This document shows positions 17,861 to 27,800 of a DNA stretch of 64,000 bases, piece by piece. The stretch spans positions 2,284,501-2,348,500 of the forward strand of contig NC_011071.1 of NCBI RefSeq assembly GCF_000020665.1, written 5' to 3'. Made by a program: the position numbers and the translations under genes. The stretch is from Stenotrophomonas maltophilia R551-3. GTDB taxonomy: Bacteria; Pseudomonadota; Gammaproteobacteria; Xanthomonadales; Xanthomonadaceae. Below the pieces are notes generated by a model, which saw only the letters and a program-made list of their open reading frames with translations, made no database searches and was not told the origin of the DNA. Position 1 is the stretch's first letter; the number at the start of each line of letters is the position of its first letter.

Positions 17861-18787
17861 ATGAGCAGCGAGATCAGAGACGACGGCCTGGATCCCACGC
17901 TTCTGCTGAAAGGGATGTTTCCCTTGCCGAAGTTCATCCGTTTCGTACGGGAGCGTTGCCCACCGGGACGCTTCGACGAGGCTGCGCTGGTGGAGGAATG
18001 GCGGACGGCACGTGCCGAGGTGCTGAGGCTGCAGCAGGAGGAAGCCGGTGAGGCCGACGCCATCAATGTCCATGCGTTACCGGATGAGATGCTGCCGCTG
18101 GCTGAGCAGGCGCTGCGACAACCCTCGATGCACCGGATGACGAGTGTTCTGCCACGCAGTTGGCAGATGGTCGAGATCGATCGACTGGTGATCTTCCAGG
18201 AGTGCATCAACCTGCGTCACATCGATCAGTTGGCGGCATCCCTGACCGCCTCGCCCAGCGCGCAGGAGGTCATGCAGCTTGTCGCGCGCAGCGGCAGCCA
18301 TGCACATCCGGAAGTGCGCTTCACCCAGTCCGATGGCAGCTACACCTTCGCGTCCACCTCGAACGACCTGCGCTTCCTCGATGTGGCGACCCTCGATCCG
18401 GCTGCCATCGCCGACTACGAGCCGTTCGGCGCAGCCAGCCACGCCGTCGTCATCTATCTGGGTTTCAGTGACAACCTGATCAGTGCCACCCGGTTCGGCA
18501 ACCGCACGGTCCTGACCAACGGCTCCCACCGCCTGTACCTGCTGCGCAAGCTCGGCTTCCGCCATGCACCCTGCATCGTGACCGATGCCACCGACAGCGA
18601 TCTCAGCGAGGTTCTGCTGCCGGCAGCGGTCAAGCAGGATCGCGCGTTCTATCTGTCTTCGCCGCGGCCACCGCTGTTCAAGGACTATGTCGACCCGCGC
18701 CTGACCTGCGTGGTACCGGTCACCCGCAAGCACTACGCCCTGCGGGCCAAGCTCGATCTGCAAAGGATCACGGTTCCGGCGTTGTAG
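17861..18787 (+). CDS. uncharacterised lasso-cluster protein with ParB-like segment
   Basis: 308 residues and no signal peptide. The only recognisable piece is TVLTNGSHRLYLLRKLGFRHAPCIV (residues about 220-245), which resembles the ParB/sulfiredoxin-fold motif GxHRxxAxxxxG. An N-terminal helical region (LPKFIRFVRERCPPGRFDEAALVEEWRTAR) precedes it. The start ATG at 17861 follows GAGAGGG directly; the longer start at 17813 lies nearer the operator element. It is divergent from the lasso precursor and shares its promoter region, which suggests a dedicated role (tailoring, regulation or immunity). The function is not known. Confidence 0.7.
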   Translation: MSSEIRDDGLDPTLLLKGMFPLPKFIRFVRERCPPGRFDEAALVEEWRTARAEVLRLQQEEAGEADAINVHALPDEMLPLAEQALRQPSMHRMTSVLPRSWQMVEIDRLVIFQECINLRHIDQLAASLTASPSAQEVMQLVARSGSHAHPEVRFTQSDGSYTFASTSNDLRFLDVATLDPAAIADYEPFGAASHAVVIYLGFSDNLISATRFGNRTVLTNGSHRLYLLRKLGFRHAPCIVTDATDSDLSEVLLPAAVKQDRAFYLSSPRPPLFKDYVDPRLTCVVPVTRKHYALRAKLDLQRITVPAL

Positions 18788-18921
18788 CTCACGCCCACGT
18801 GGTGATTGCCTGGCCCGGCTGCGGATATGGCCGGATTGGTGAATCACCTGGCGGAACTGTCGAATGACGCCCTTCGGCTTGCCGCCTACGCTACCGGTCC
18901 TCGAACAGAGAGGATGCCAAC
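18788..18921. other. non-coding gap with inverted repeat
   Basis: Between the ParB-like gene and the AraC gene there are about 300 bases without a firm gene. GGTGATT (18801-18807) and AATCACC (18842-18848) form a 7-bp inverted repeat enclosing GC-rich partial stems. This is possibly the terminator of the ParB-like gene. Nothing else is clear apart from the small open frame at 18922. Confidence 0.3.
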
Positions 18922-19044
18922 GTGAGCGAGAAAGCACTTGCTGCCGAAGCAGGAAGGACGGATCCACCCATCATCCATGTCCTGATGGGGCTGATCTGTG
19001 TCTGGCACAGGCGCGAAGCGGTGTCGGCACGCGATGACGAGTAA
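18922..19044 (+). CDS. possible 40-residue small protein
   Basis: GTG start with AGAGAGGA about 8 bases upstream, 40 residues to TAA at 19042-19044. The central IIHVLMGLICVWH is hydrophobic, flanked by charged ends (SEKALAAEAGR and RREAVSARDDE), so it could be a small single-pass membrane protein. It sits 44 bases before the AraC-type gene. A chance frame cannot be excluded without conservation data. Confidence 0.3.
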   Translation: MSEKALAAEAGRTDPPIIHVLMGLICVWHRREAVSARDDE

Positions 19045-19088
19045 GCGCCGCCGTACTGCCCGGCGTAGCTCTGAGTCGTAGGTCCGGC

Positions 19089-19937
19089 GTGGAGATTTCG
19101 ATTGCGGGGCTGAGCGAGGTTGGGCCCGACTATCCGGACCGTGTCGATCTTCCGGTGATGGTGCTTGGGCTGGACCCCATTCCAGATGCCTGGCAGATGC
19201 CCTTCCATGCGCACCGGAAGGCACAGCTGCTGGTTGCCACGCGCGGCTTGATCATGCTGGAGACCGCAGCCGGCCTGTGGGTGGTTCCCCCGCAGGGCGC
19301 GATCTGGATTCCCGGTGGCCTTTCCCATCGGGCCAGCAGCAGTGGGCGGCCGCATGGGTTCGTGGTGTTCGTGGAACCCGGTGTCGTGCCGGGGCTGCCG
19401 ACGCACTGCGCTGCAATGGCGATCACCCCGTTCATGCAGGCCCTGCTGGAGCGGGCATCCGCCCTTCCCGGGCACTACGAGCCTGGCAGCGCGCAGGACC
19501 GCCTGATGGCCGTGTTCCTGGATGAGCTGATCGCCGCGCCACCGGAGTGGCTCCATCTGCCCATGCCATCCGATGCAAGGTTGCGCCGGCTGGCCAACGC
19601 AATGCTGGACACGCCAGCCGAACGGGCAACGCTTGAAGTCTGGGCGAGCCGGATTGGAATGAGCGAGCGCAACATGTCGCGCCTGTTCTCTGGAGAAACC
19701 GGTTTAAGCGTAAGGCGCTGGCGCAGGCAGCTGCATGTGGTGGTCGCGCTGCCGCTGCTGGCCAAAGGCAGGACAGTACAGGCCGTTGCGGACCACCTGG
19801 GATACGACAGTGCCGGAGCGTTCGTGACCATGTTCCGCAAGACCGTGGGTGCACCACCCAAGCGCTTCCTCGCGGAACGAGGCACTCGACAGCCAGTATC
19901 GGACGCCGACGATCAGCGGCCGCAGGAGCCACGTTGA
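19089..19937 (+). CDS. AraC-family transcriptional regulator
   Basis: 282 residues: N-terminal cupin sensor domain (MPFHAHRKAQLLVATRGLIML, GAIWIPGGLSHR) and C-terminal double helix-turn-helix (LEVWASRIGMSERNMSRLF and VQAVADHLGYDSAGAFVTMFRK). It looks like the NimR/YdiP group that senses small ligands. The start is GTG at 19089. It lies next to the lasso cluster on the same strand as the ParB-like gene, so it is a candidate regulator of that cluster, but it could equally act on an unlinked target. It is followed by a bidirectional hairpin. Confidence 0.82.
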   Translation: MEISIAGLSEVGPDYPDRVDLPVMVLGLDPIPDAWQMPFHAHRKAQLLVATRGLIMLETAAGLWVVPPQGAIWIPGGLSHRASSSGRPHGFVVFVEPGVVPGLPTHCAAMAITPFMQALLERASALPGHYEPGSAQDRLMAVFLDELIAAPPEWLHLPMPSDARLRRLANAMLDTPAERATLEVWASRIGMSERNMSRLFSGETGLSVRRWRRQLHVVVALPLLAKGRTVQAVADHLGYDSAGAFVTMFRKTVGAPPKRFLAERGTRQPVSDADDQRPQEPR

Positions 19938-19941
19938 CCGA

Positions 19942-19964
19942 TGTGGGAGCGCGTGGCTCCCGCA
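19942..19964. terminator. bidirectional terminator hairpin
   Basis: 9-bp stem TGTGGGAGC / GCTCCCGCA (one T-G pair) with loop GCGTG. It lies 5 bases after the AraC stop and 23 bases before the end of the convergent esterase gene. Confidence 0.6.
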
Positions 19965-19986
19965 CCGGCAAGGATTGCCCTTCCCC

Positions 19987-20991
19987 TCAGCGCTGGTAGT
20001 CCTTCAGGAACAGCCAGGTGATCAGCGTGGCATCCGGCCCCTTCGGGTCGGTGAACGGCAAGCCGGACTGGCTGCCGCTCCACGCGTGGCCCATGCCCTG
20101 CACCACATAGTGCTGCACCAGCGTCCTGCCACCGTAGGCGTAGGTATCCACCGTATACGCACGTCCACCCGGCACCTGGCCGTGATAGGTGCTGGTCGGC
20201 ACGTACTTCACCGAGTCGTTGTCCAGGCCGTCGTCGGCCAGATCATTGGTCTGCAGGAACTGGCGCACGGCCTGCTGGCCGTTCACCGGATTGACGGTGA
20301 GATCGGCGCTGCCATGGAACACCAGCACCGGCAGCGGTCGCGGCGACGGCGATCCCGAGCACTGCCAGGCCAGACGGCCATTGCTGTCCGGCGAATAGAT
20401 GCTGCCGGCCAGCAACGCATAGGCGCTACCGGAAATCGTGGTCGCACCCTTGAACATGCCACCGGAATGGATGGCGCCGGCAGCGAACACATCCGAATAG
20501 CAGGCCAGCATGATCGAGGTCATCGCGCCGCCCGCGGAAATGCCGGTGACATAGACACGGTGCGGATCCACGCTGTAGCCCGCTTTCACCTTGTCCACGA
20601 TGCCGGCCAGGATCGAGGCTTCGCCGCTGTCGCGGGCCTGGTTGATCGGCAGCTGCCAGTTCCAGCAGCGGGCCGGATTGGAGGTGACGTTCTGCCGGGG
20701 GTAGACCACGATGAACCCCTCCGTGTCGGCCACATCATTGAAGCCTGACGCCTCGCCCATCAGGTTCGGCCCGGTCACACAGCCATGCAGCACCAGCAGC
20801 AGCGGCAGCGGCTGGCTGTCGTCATAGCCGGCCGGCACCCATACCTGGTACTCGCGGGCGCCGAACAGATTGCCGTAAAGGCCGATATCCCAATGACCGG
20901 CCGGGCCAGCGGCAACCGCGCTGCCCGCCATCGCCAGCCAGCTGCACAACACCAGCAGTACCGCCTTGATCGAATCGATTCCGGATTTCAT
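19987..20991 (-). CDS. secreted PHB depolymerase-type esterase
   Basis: 334 residues with a signal peptide (IKAVLLVLCSWLAMAGSAVAA). Alpha/beta hydrolase of the extracellular short-chain-length PHA depolymerase / feruloyl esterase family: oxyanion LLLVLHGC near residue 70, nucleophile elbow GISAGGA, late catalytic His in GMGHAWSG. It lacks the long substrate-binding C-terminal domains of classical depolymerases. The start ATG at 20991 has GAGGATC upstream. It is divergent from the TonB receptor across about 200 bases that hold the ACCTAGGT palindrome. Likely substrates are PHA oligomers or other polyesters; an aryl ester remains possible. Confidence 0.78.
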   Translation of the reverse strand: MKSGIDSIKAVLLVLCSWLAMAGSAVAAGPAGHWDIGLYGNLFGAREYQVWVPAGYDDSQPLPLLLVLHGCVTGPNLMGEASGFNDVADTEGFIVVYPRQNVTSNPARCWNWQLPINQARDSGEASILAGIVDKVKAGYSVDPHRVYVTGISAGGAMTSIMLACYSDVFAAGAIHSGGMFKGATTISGSAYALLAGSIYSPDSNGRLAWQCSGSPSPRPLPVLVFHGSADLTVNPVNGQQAVRQFLQTNDLADDGLDNDSVKYVPTSTYHGQVPGGRAYTVDTYAYGGRTLVQHYVVQGMGHAWSGSQSGLPFTDPKGPDATLITWLFLKDYQR

Positions 20992-21089
20992 GGCCAGATC
21001 CTCGTGCGTGAGTCGTGGATGAAGGAGTACCGGGGACCGCTTCCGGTTGGGGGCGCGCCCAGTATCCGCATCCACGGGCCGCTGCCGAC

Positions 21090-21103
21090 TGGACCTAGGT
21101 CCA
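21090..21103. promoter_or_regulatory. 14-bp palindrome with ACCTAGGT core
   Basis: Perfect palindrome TGGACCTAGGTCCA, 86 bases before the TonB receptor start and 99 bases before the divergent esterase start. Its core ACCTAGGT recurs in the palindrome at 28860-28871. It is the predicted binding site of the CrbR-like response regulator encoded at 28145-28819. Confidence 0.6.
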
Positions 21104-21188
21104 CTCGCTGCTTGCCCATGACACCGCTAGCCTTGGCTGCAGGGGTGGCAATGGGCCATCCGCACGCTCATGCCTGGGGGAGGACCGA

Positions 21189-23375
21189 ATGAAACGGAAT
21201 TGTTTGAGTCTCATGATCGGCGCGCTGCTGGCCACGGGGCCGGTACTGGCACAGGAATCACCGACGGCAGGCAGATCCGCTTCGCCGACCAACCTGGACA
21301 GCATCAAGGTCACCGCGCGCAAGCGTGAGGAAACCCTGCAGGAAGTGCCGGTGGCAGTCACCGCCTTTACCTCGGAGGCGCTGGACAGGATGAATGTCCA
21401 GGACATCAGCGACCTGGACGCGCAGGTGCCCAACCTGACCATCTACGCGGCGCGCGGCGCCAGCAGCACGGTCACCGCCTACATCCGAGGCATCGGCCAG
21501 TCCGATCCCACCTGGGGCGCCGATCCGGGCGTAGGCATCTACCTGGATGACGTCTACATCGCGCGCCCGCAGGGTGCGCTGCTGGATGTGTTCGATGTCT
21601 CGCGTATCGAGGTGCTCCGCGGCCCGCAGGGCACGCTCTACGGCAAGAACACCATCGGCGGCGCGATCAAGTACATCTCGCGCGGCCTGCCCACCCAGAC
21701 CGAGGGCTTCGCCCAGATCACCGTGGGCAACTACAGCCAGCTGGATGCGAAGGCGGCCATCGGCGGCCCGATTGGCGGCGCCGACAGTGGCCTGCGCGCC
21801 CGTGTGGCGGTGGCCAGCATGAACCACGACGGGTTTGGCGAGAACACCTTCAACGGCCAGCCGGTCAGCGACAAGCAGATCAATGCCGCACGACTGAACG
21901 TCGGCGCGTACGCGGGCGATGACTTCGACGTGCAGTTCGCACTGGACTGGATCGATGACCAGTCCGGCATGCGCGGTTCGAAGATGCTGGCGCCCAATCC
22001 GTTCCTGCGCGCATACCCGCCGATGGACAGCCGCTATGACATCCGCTCGGGCATGCGCAACCTCAACAACGTGGAGAGCAAGGGTGCCTCGGCCACGGTG
22101 AACTGGCGGCCGAACGACGACATTGCACTGAAGTACGTGGTCGCCAAGCGTGAATCGGACAGCGAGGCCAACATCGACTTCGATACCGCGCCGGTCAAGC
22201 TGGCCGACGTGGGTGGCACCTATCACGACGACCAGGTCAGCAACGAAGTGCAATTGAACTACGATGCCGGCGGCCGGGTGCGCGGTGTGGTCGGCCTGTA
22301 CCAGTTCAGTGGCGAGGCGGGCGGCCAGATCCAGAACAGCTACTTCAGTGCGCAGTTCGCCGACAACCAGGGCAAGGTGTTGACCGACAGCATCGCGCTG
22401 TACGCGGACTGGACCTTCGACCTGACCAGCAAACTCAAGCTGGATGTGGGCGCCCGTTACACCGACGAGGACAAGCGCGCGATCGTGCTGAACCGCCTGT
22501 ACGCCGACCCGGGTTTCAGCCGGCCGGTGGCGGTGACCGCGGACTTCGACAAGAAGACCAACTTCAAGAACGTCTCGCCCAAGGTCTCGCTGGACTACCA
22601 GATCACTCCGGACATCATGGTCTACGGCCTGGCCACGCGTGGCTTCAAGTCCGGTGGCTACAACATCCGCGCCAACGCTGTGGCCGTGCCACGCTCGGCC
22701 GAGCCGTTCGACGACGAGACCGTGGACAGCTACGAGGTCGGCAGCAAGATGGCCTTCCTCGACCAGCGCCTGTTCCTCAATCTGTCGGCCTTCTACAACA
22801 AGTACAAGGACATCCAGTTGTCGGTGTTCACCGGCCTGGATACCAATGGCGATGGCGTCGATGACTCCTTCTTCGGTGATTTCACCAATGCCGGCGCAGG
22901 TACGGTCAAAGGCCTGGAAGTCGAGTACCAGTACCTGCCCAGCCAGCACTGGCTGATTTCCGGCAACCTGGCGTGGCTGGATACCAAGTACGACGAGTAC
23001 ATGGATCGTGGCGTCAACGTGGCCAGGCAGATGAAGTTCACCAACGCGCCGGAGTTCTCGGGCGCGTTCAACGTGGAGTACCGCACCGAGCTGGCCAATG
23101 GCAGCAACCTGTCGGCACGGGTGAGCTACAGCTACCAGAGCGAGGTGTGGCCGACCACCGACCTGAGCCCGGTGATCCGCCAGCAGGGCTACGGGCTGGT
23201 CAATGCCGGCGTCATCTGGCGCCTGGATGATGCGTGGACCTTCTCGCTGCAGGGCACCAACCTGGCCGACAAGGAATACCGCACCACCGGCTACAACATC
23301 CCGGCGGTCGGCACGCTGATTGGCTTCTATGGTCCGCCACGCCAATATAGCCTCAGCGTCCGTTACGATTTCTAG
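21189..23375 (+). CDS. TonB-dependent receptor
   Basis: 728 residues: signal peptide ending LATGPVLAQ, TonB box DSIKVTARKREETLQ, plug domain (VPVAVTAFTSEALDRM, AYIRGIGQSD, GIYLDDVYIARPQG, VLRGPQGTLYGKNTIGGAI) and a barrel ending SLSVRYDF. This is the group typical of sphingomonads and xanthomonads that import hydrophobic or aromatic small molecules. GGGGGAGGA precedes the ATG. Two soluble enzymes follow at once. The ligand is unknown; the neighbours suggest a carboxylate or an ester oligomer. Confidence 0.88.
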   Translation: MKRNCLSLMIGALLATGPVLAQESPTAGRSASPTNLDSIKVTARKREETLQEVPVAVTAFTSEALDRMNVQDISDLDAQVPNLTIYAARGASSTVTAYIRGIGQSDPTWGADPGVGIYLDDVYIARPQGALLDVFDVSRIEVLRGPQGTLYGKNTIGGAIKYISRGLPTQTEGFAQITVGNYSQLDAKAAIGGPIGGADSGLRARVAVASMNHDGFGENTFNGQPVSDKQINAARLNVGAYAGDDFDVQFALDWIDDQSGMRGSKMLAPNPFLRAYPPMDSRYDIRSGMRNLNNVESKGASATVNWRPNDDIALKYVVAKRESDSEANIDFDTAPVKLADVGGTYHDDQVSNEVQLNYDAGGRVRGVVGLYQFSGEAGGQIQNSYFSAQFADNQGKVLTDSIALYADWTFDLTSKLKLDVGARYTDEDKRAIVLNRLYADPGFSRPVAVTADFDKKTNFKNVSPKVSLDYQITPDIMVYGLATRGFKSGGYNIRANAVAVPRSAEPFDDETVDSYEVGSKMAFLDQRLFLNLSAFYNKYKDIQLSVFTGLDTNGDGVDDSFFGDFTNAGAGTVKGLEVEYQYLPSQHWLISGNLAWLDTKYDEYMDRGVNVARQMKFTNAPEFSGAFNVEYRTELANGSNLSARVSYSYQSEVWPTTDLSPVIRQQGYGLVNAGVIWRLDDAWTFSLQGTNLADKEYRTTGYNIPAVGTLIGFYGPPRQYSLSVRYDF

Positions 23376-23407
23376 CGCATCCGTTACGATCTCCAGGAAG
23401 CTTCTGC

Positions 23408-24286
23408 ATGACGCAGTCTTACGACGACCTTTACTGGAACAGCAATGATGGGTTGCGCCTGCACGCGCGCGACCATGCACCCGGTGCGGGGCAGGCAGCG
23501 CGTGGCACGGTGGTCTGCATTCCCGGGCTGACCCGCAATGGCGCCGATTTCGATGCGCTTGCCGATGTGCTCACCGCCGAGGGCTGGCGCGTGATCGCGG
23601 TCGACCTGCGCGGTCGCGCAGGCTCGGAACGCGCATATGACCCGTCCAGCTACAACCCGCGTGCCTATGCGGATGACATGGTTGCGCTGCTGCGCTCGCA
23701 GAACATCGCCAAGGCGGTATTCGTCGGCACCTCGCTGGGCGTGCTGGTGACCATCACCCTCGCCTCGCGTGAGCCTGAGCGGATTGCCGGGGCAGTGCTC
23801 AATGATGCTGGCCCCAAGGTGCCTCGTGAAGCGCTGGCGCGGATTGGAAAGTACGCCGGCAAGCCGGTGCCGCCGATGGATCTGGAACAAGCCACGGCCT
23901 ACGTGGCGTCGATCGGCAAGGCCGCCTTCCCGCGTTTCAGCAGCGATGACTGGCGGGCAATGGCGGTGCGCACCTTCCGCCCACGCAGCGATGGCCTGCT
24001 GGAGCTGGACTATGACCCGGCGGTGATCCGTACCACGCGGCCGTGGCTGCTATGGTTGCTGCGGCCGGTGCTGTGGCGTGCCGTTCGCGGGCTGACCGCA
24101 CGGGTGCCGGTACTGGTAGTCCGGGGTGCGCTGTCGGACATCCTGCCGGCCGATGTCGCGCGGCAGATGGCCGCGACCTCGGAAAGCGCCCGCCTGGTCG
24201 AAGTGCCGGATGTCGGTCATGCGCCGATGCTGTCCGAACCCGAGGCGCGAGACGCGATCCTGGCGCTGCTGGAGCGTCTGCGGTGA
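23408..24286 (+). CDS. alpha/beta hydrolase
   Basis: 292 residues, cytoplasmic. Alpha/beta hydrolase fold: VCIPGLTRNGADFDAL oxyanion region, nucleophile elbow GTSLGVL (Ser near residue 102), acid in the RGALSDIL region and catalytic His in DVGHAPML. AGGAAG precedes the ATG at 7 bases. Its TGA overlaps the GTG of the MaoC gene. It may cleave an imported ester or oligomer into free acids for the acyl-CoA synthetase of the same locus; that link is inference. Confidence 0.82.
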   Translation: MTQSYDDLYWNSNDGLRLHARDHAPGAGQAARGTVVCIPGLTRNGADFDALADVLTAEGWRVIAVDLRGRAGSERAYDPSSYNPRAYADDMVALLRSQNIAKAVFVGTSLGVLVTITLASREPERIAGAVLNDAGPKVPREALARIGKYAGKPVPPMDLEQATAYVASIGKAAFPRFSSDDWRAMAVRTFRPRSDGLLELDYDPAVIRTTRPWLLWLLRPVLWRAVRGLTARVPVLVVRGALSDILPADVARQMAATSESARLVEVPDVGHAPMLSEPEARDAILALLERLR

Positions 24287-24768
24287 GTGCCGGGGCTCCG
24301 ATCGACGCGCTACCCACTGCCTTGCAGGCGCTGCGGCAATGGGCAGCAAGCGAGCGCTTGAGCGCCGGCACACCCATCACGCAATCGCGCATCGACACTT
24401 TCGCCGACGCCACCGGTGACCACAACTGGATCCACGTCGATCCGCTGCGGGCACGGGCCGAGCTGCCCGGCGGGCAGACCATCGCGCACGGCTTCCTGCT
24501 GCTGTCGCTCACCGTGGAAGACGATGTTGCAGCCCTCACCGGCTTCCCCGGCATCGCCCATGTGCTCAACTACGGCCTCAACAAGGTCCGCTTCCTGGCG
24601 CCGGTACCCAGCGGGTCCGGGGTGCGGGTGCGCTCGCAGCTGCTGTCACTGGAGGCGCGCCAGCCCGGCCAGTGGCTGCTGACCCAGCGCAAGGCCGTCG
24701 AGCGGGTTGCCGATGGCGAGCTGGCACTGGTCGCTGAGCAGCTGTCACTGATCGTGGTCGTCCCCTAG
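24283..24768 (+). CDS. MaoC-like (R)-specific enoyl-CoA hydratase/dehydratase
   Basis: 161 residues, single hot-dog domain. The hydratase-2 motif is clear: FADATGDHNWIHVDP carries the catalytic Asp and His, followed by GQTIAHGFLLLSL. Proteins of this size (PhaJ type) interconvert (R)-3-hydroxyacyl-CoA and trans-2-enoyl-CoA. The GTG start at 24283 overlaps the hydrolase stop by 4 bases (GTGA), so the two are coupled. This activity is what links PHA-type hydroxy acids to beta-oxidation. Confidence 0.85.
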   Translation: MSAGAPIDALPTALQALRQWAASERLSAGTPITQSRIDTFADATGDHNWIHVDPLRARAELPGGQTIAHGFLLLSLTVEDDVAALTGFPGIAHVLNYGLNKVRFLAPVPSGSGVRVRSQLLSLEARQPGQWLLTQRKAVERVADGELALVAEQLSLIVVVP

Positions 24769-24804
24769 CACCACCCTGCCCGGTTCTCTGCCTACACTGG
24801 AGCG

Positions 24805-27800
24805 ATGTTGACGCCCTCCGTCGTTCTGTTCGCCTGTATTGCGTGGACCGTACTGCTGTTTGGCGTGGCCCTCTGGGGCGAGCGCCGGGGGCATCGGCTT
24901 TCGAAGGTGTGGCCGCTCATCTATGCGCTGTCGCTGGCAGTGCACTGCACCGCGTGGACCTATTACGGCGCGGCGTCGCAGGGCCTGCAATGGGGCTTCC
25001 CGATTCCACCGACCCTGGCGGGCATGGCGCTGATATTTGCGTTCGGCCTGCCGTTCCTGCTCCGCCTGGGGCGGCTGGCCAAGCAGCACAACAGTGCCAC
25101 CATCGCCGATCTGGTTGTCGCGCGGCTGCGTGCGGATCGGGGACTCGGGTTCACCATCACCCTGGTCGCGCTGTTCGGCATCATTCCCTACATCGCCCTG
25201 CAGCTGAAGGCTGTCAGCCAGGGCCTGGGCGCTCTGCTCGGTGATCGCTTCGCGCCTGCCGGCGCGCAGCTGGACATGTCGTTCTGGTTCGCGTTGACGA
25301 TGGCCGCGTTCACGCTGCTGTTCGGCGCACGCAAGGCGTCGGCCACCGAACCCAATCGTGGCATCGTGGTCGCGCTGGGGCTGGAGTCGCTATTGAAGCT
25401 GGTGGCGCTGCTGGCCATCGGCCTCTACGCGGCGCTGTCGGTGCGCCAGGCGGGCACGCCTTTGCTGGAGAAGATGGCACAGCTTCCACCACCGGCCATC
25501 ATGCCGGACTACCTCACCATGGTCGCGCTGGGAGCAATCTCCGCGTTCACCCTGCCCCACCAGTTCCATGTCGGCGTGGTCGAGCTGCGCCAGACCTCGG
25601 ACCTGAAGACGGCGCGCTGGCTGTTCCCGGTCTACCTGCTGCTGATCGGGCTGCCGTCGGTGCCGATGGCGCTGGCCGGTGCCGCGCAGCTGCCCGCATC
25701 GGTGTCGCCCGACCTGTACGTGCTGGCGCTGCCGCAGGCCGGTGGCCACCACCTGCTGGCCCTGCTGGCTTACCTGGGCAGCCTGAGCGCCGCCACCGGC
25801 ATGATGATCCTTTCCGGGCTGACCCTGTCGATCATGCTCGGCAACCATGGCTTCGGTTCGAGGCTGCTGGACGGCATTGCCGGCGGCGCGGCGGCAGCTG
25901 ACCTGCGTCCGCGCGTGCTGGCCTTCCGCCGCGCCGGCATCCTGGCCGTGTTCCTGATGTCGTGGCTGTACAGCCGGGCGATGAGTGACACCGAGGCACT
26001 CAGCGATTTCGGTCTGATGTCCTTCACTGCCCTCTCGCAGCTGGCACCGGCGGTGCTGCTGGCGGTGTATCGCCCGCGCACGCCCTCCCCGGCCATCATC
26101 GCCGGCATCGTGCTGGGGTCGCTGGCCTGGTTGTGGCTGGTACTGCTGCCGATGGTGGTCCCCGCCGCGCCGGCGTCGACCGCCCCTGACGGACTGCATT
26201 GGTTGGCCGTGGTCTCGCTGCGCCCGCAGCCGGGCCATATCGCCATCAGCATGGGCGCCAGCCTGGCGGTGAACCTCCTGACGATTGCGCTGGTGTCGCG
26301 CGCGGTGCGCCCTTCGTTGCCGCGACGACGGGATGCGGTGGCGGCCGCCTCGCTGCGCAAGACGGCCGGACGCTTCCTCGGCCAGGAGCGGGCCCGGCAA
26401 CTGATGGACGGGCATGCCGGGCAGCTGCTGGATGACGACCGGGTCATCACCATCGAACGCGAACTGACCGCCGTGGTCGGTGCGGGCATGGCGAGGCTGC
26501 TGGTGGAGGCCGCTCGCGACGGCGGCACTGCGCCACTGGACGCGGTGACCCGTGCAGTCGGCGAAGCAACCCAGGTGCTGCGCTTCAACCAGCGCCTGCT
26601 GGAGGCGGCGCTGGAGAACATGAGCCAGGGCATCAGCGTGGTCGACGCGCAGCTGCAGCTGGTGGCCTGGAACAGCCGCTACGCCGCGTTGTTCAAGTTT
26701 CCGCCCGAGTTGCTGCAGGTCGGGCAGCCGGTGGTCAATCTGACAGCGTGGGCGCTGGCCGAACTGAAGATCGGCGACGGCCCTGGTGACTCTCGCGACA
26801 AGGCCCTGCAGCGTCGCGCCGCACACATGCGGCGTGGCACGCCGCATCTGTCCGAACGGATCTTCCCCGACAACACCATCGTCGAGATCCGTGGCAATCC
26901 GATGCCCGGCGGTGGCTACGTGGCCACCTTCACCGACGTCACCGCCTTCCGCCGCGCCGAGGAAGCGCTCAAGCGCAGCAATGAAACCCTGGAGCGCCGC
27001 GTACAGGACCGCACCGCACGGCTGGAACAGGCAGTGCACGAAGCCGAGCGCGCGAACGTTGCCAAGACACGCTTCCTGACGGCGGTCGGCCACGACCTGA
27101 TCCAGCCACTGCATGCGGCGCAGCTGCTGACCGATGCGATGTCGCAGCACATCGAATCGGAGTTCCTCGACAGTTTCCTGCGCCAGATCCGTGGTGCGCT
27201 GGACTCCACCGACGACCTGCTGTCCGGGCTGCTGGATATCTCCCGGCTTGAGGCGGGCGGGCTGGTCGCCGATCCGCGCCCCTTCGCGCTGTCGACCGTC
27301 CTGGATCCGCTCGCGCAGGAGTTCGCGGTACTTGCGGCGGCGCGCGGCCTGCAGTTCCGCCATGTGCGGAGCCAGGCCTGGGTCCATAGCGACCCCCTGC
27401 TGCTGCGCCGGGTGCTGCAGAACTTCCTGGCCAATGCCATTCGTTACACCCGCCATGGCGGTGTGTTGCTCGGTGTGCGCCGCCAGGGACAGGCACTGCT
27501 GATCGGTGTGCATGACACCGGCCCCGGCATTGCTCCGGAGCAGCAGGCGGTGGTGTTCGAGGAGTTCCACCGGGTCGATCGCAGCAACGGCCAGGGACTG
27601 GGCCTGGGCTTGACCATCGCGCACCGCATCGCCGACCTGCTGCATGCGCCGCTGCAGTTGCGCAGCGTGCTCGATCACGGCTCGGCGTTCTCGATCAGCG
27701 TGGTGCGGGCAGCACCGCCGGCAGCCCCGCGCGCGGAGTCCACCGCAGCGGGCACCAGCACCATCAAGGGCATCCGCGTGCTGGTGGTCGACAACGACGC

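Noticed and set aside
17838..17864. 8-codon frame overlapping the ParB-like gene start
   Set aside because: It could be a leader peptide, but it has no ribosome site and no pattern beyond the stop/start overlap; chance is likelier.
21258..23480. 740-residue antisense frame over the TonB receptor
   Set aside because: Same reason: low-complexity Val/His/Arg-rich mirror of a clear receptor gene.
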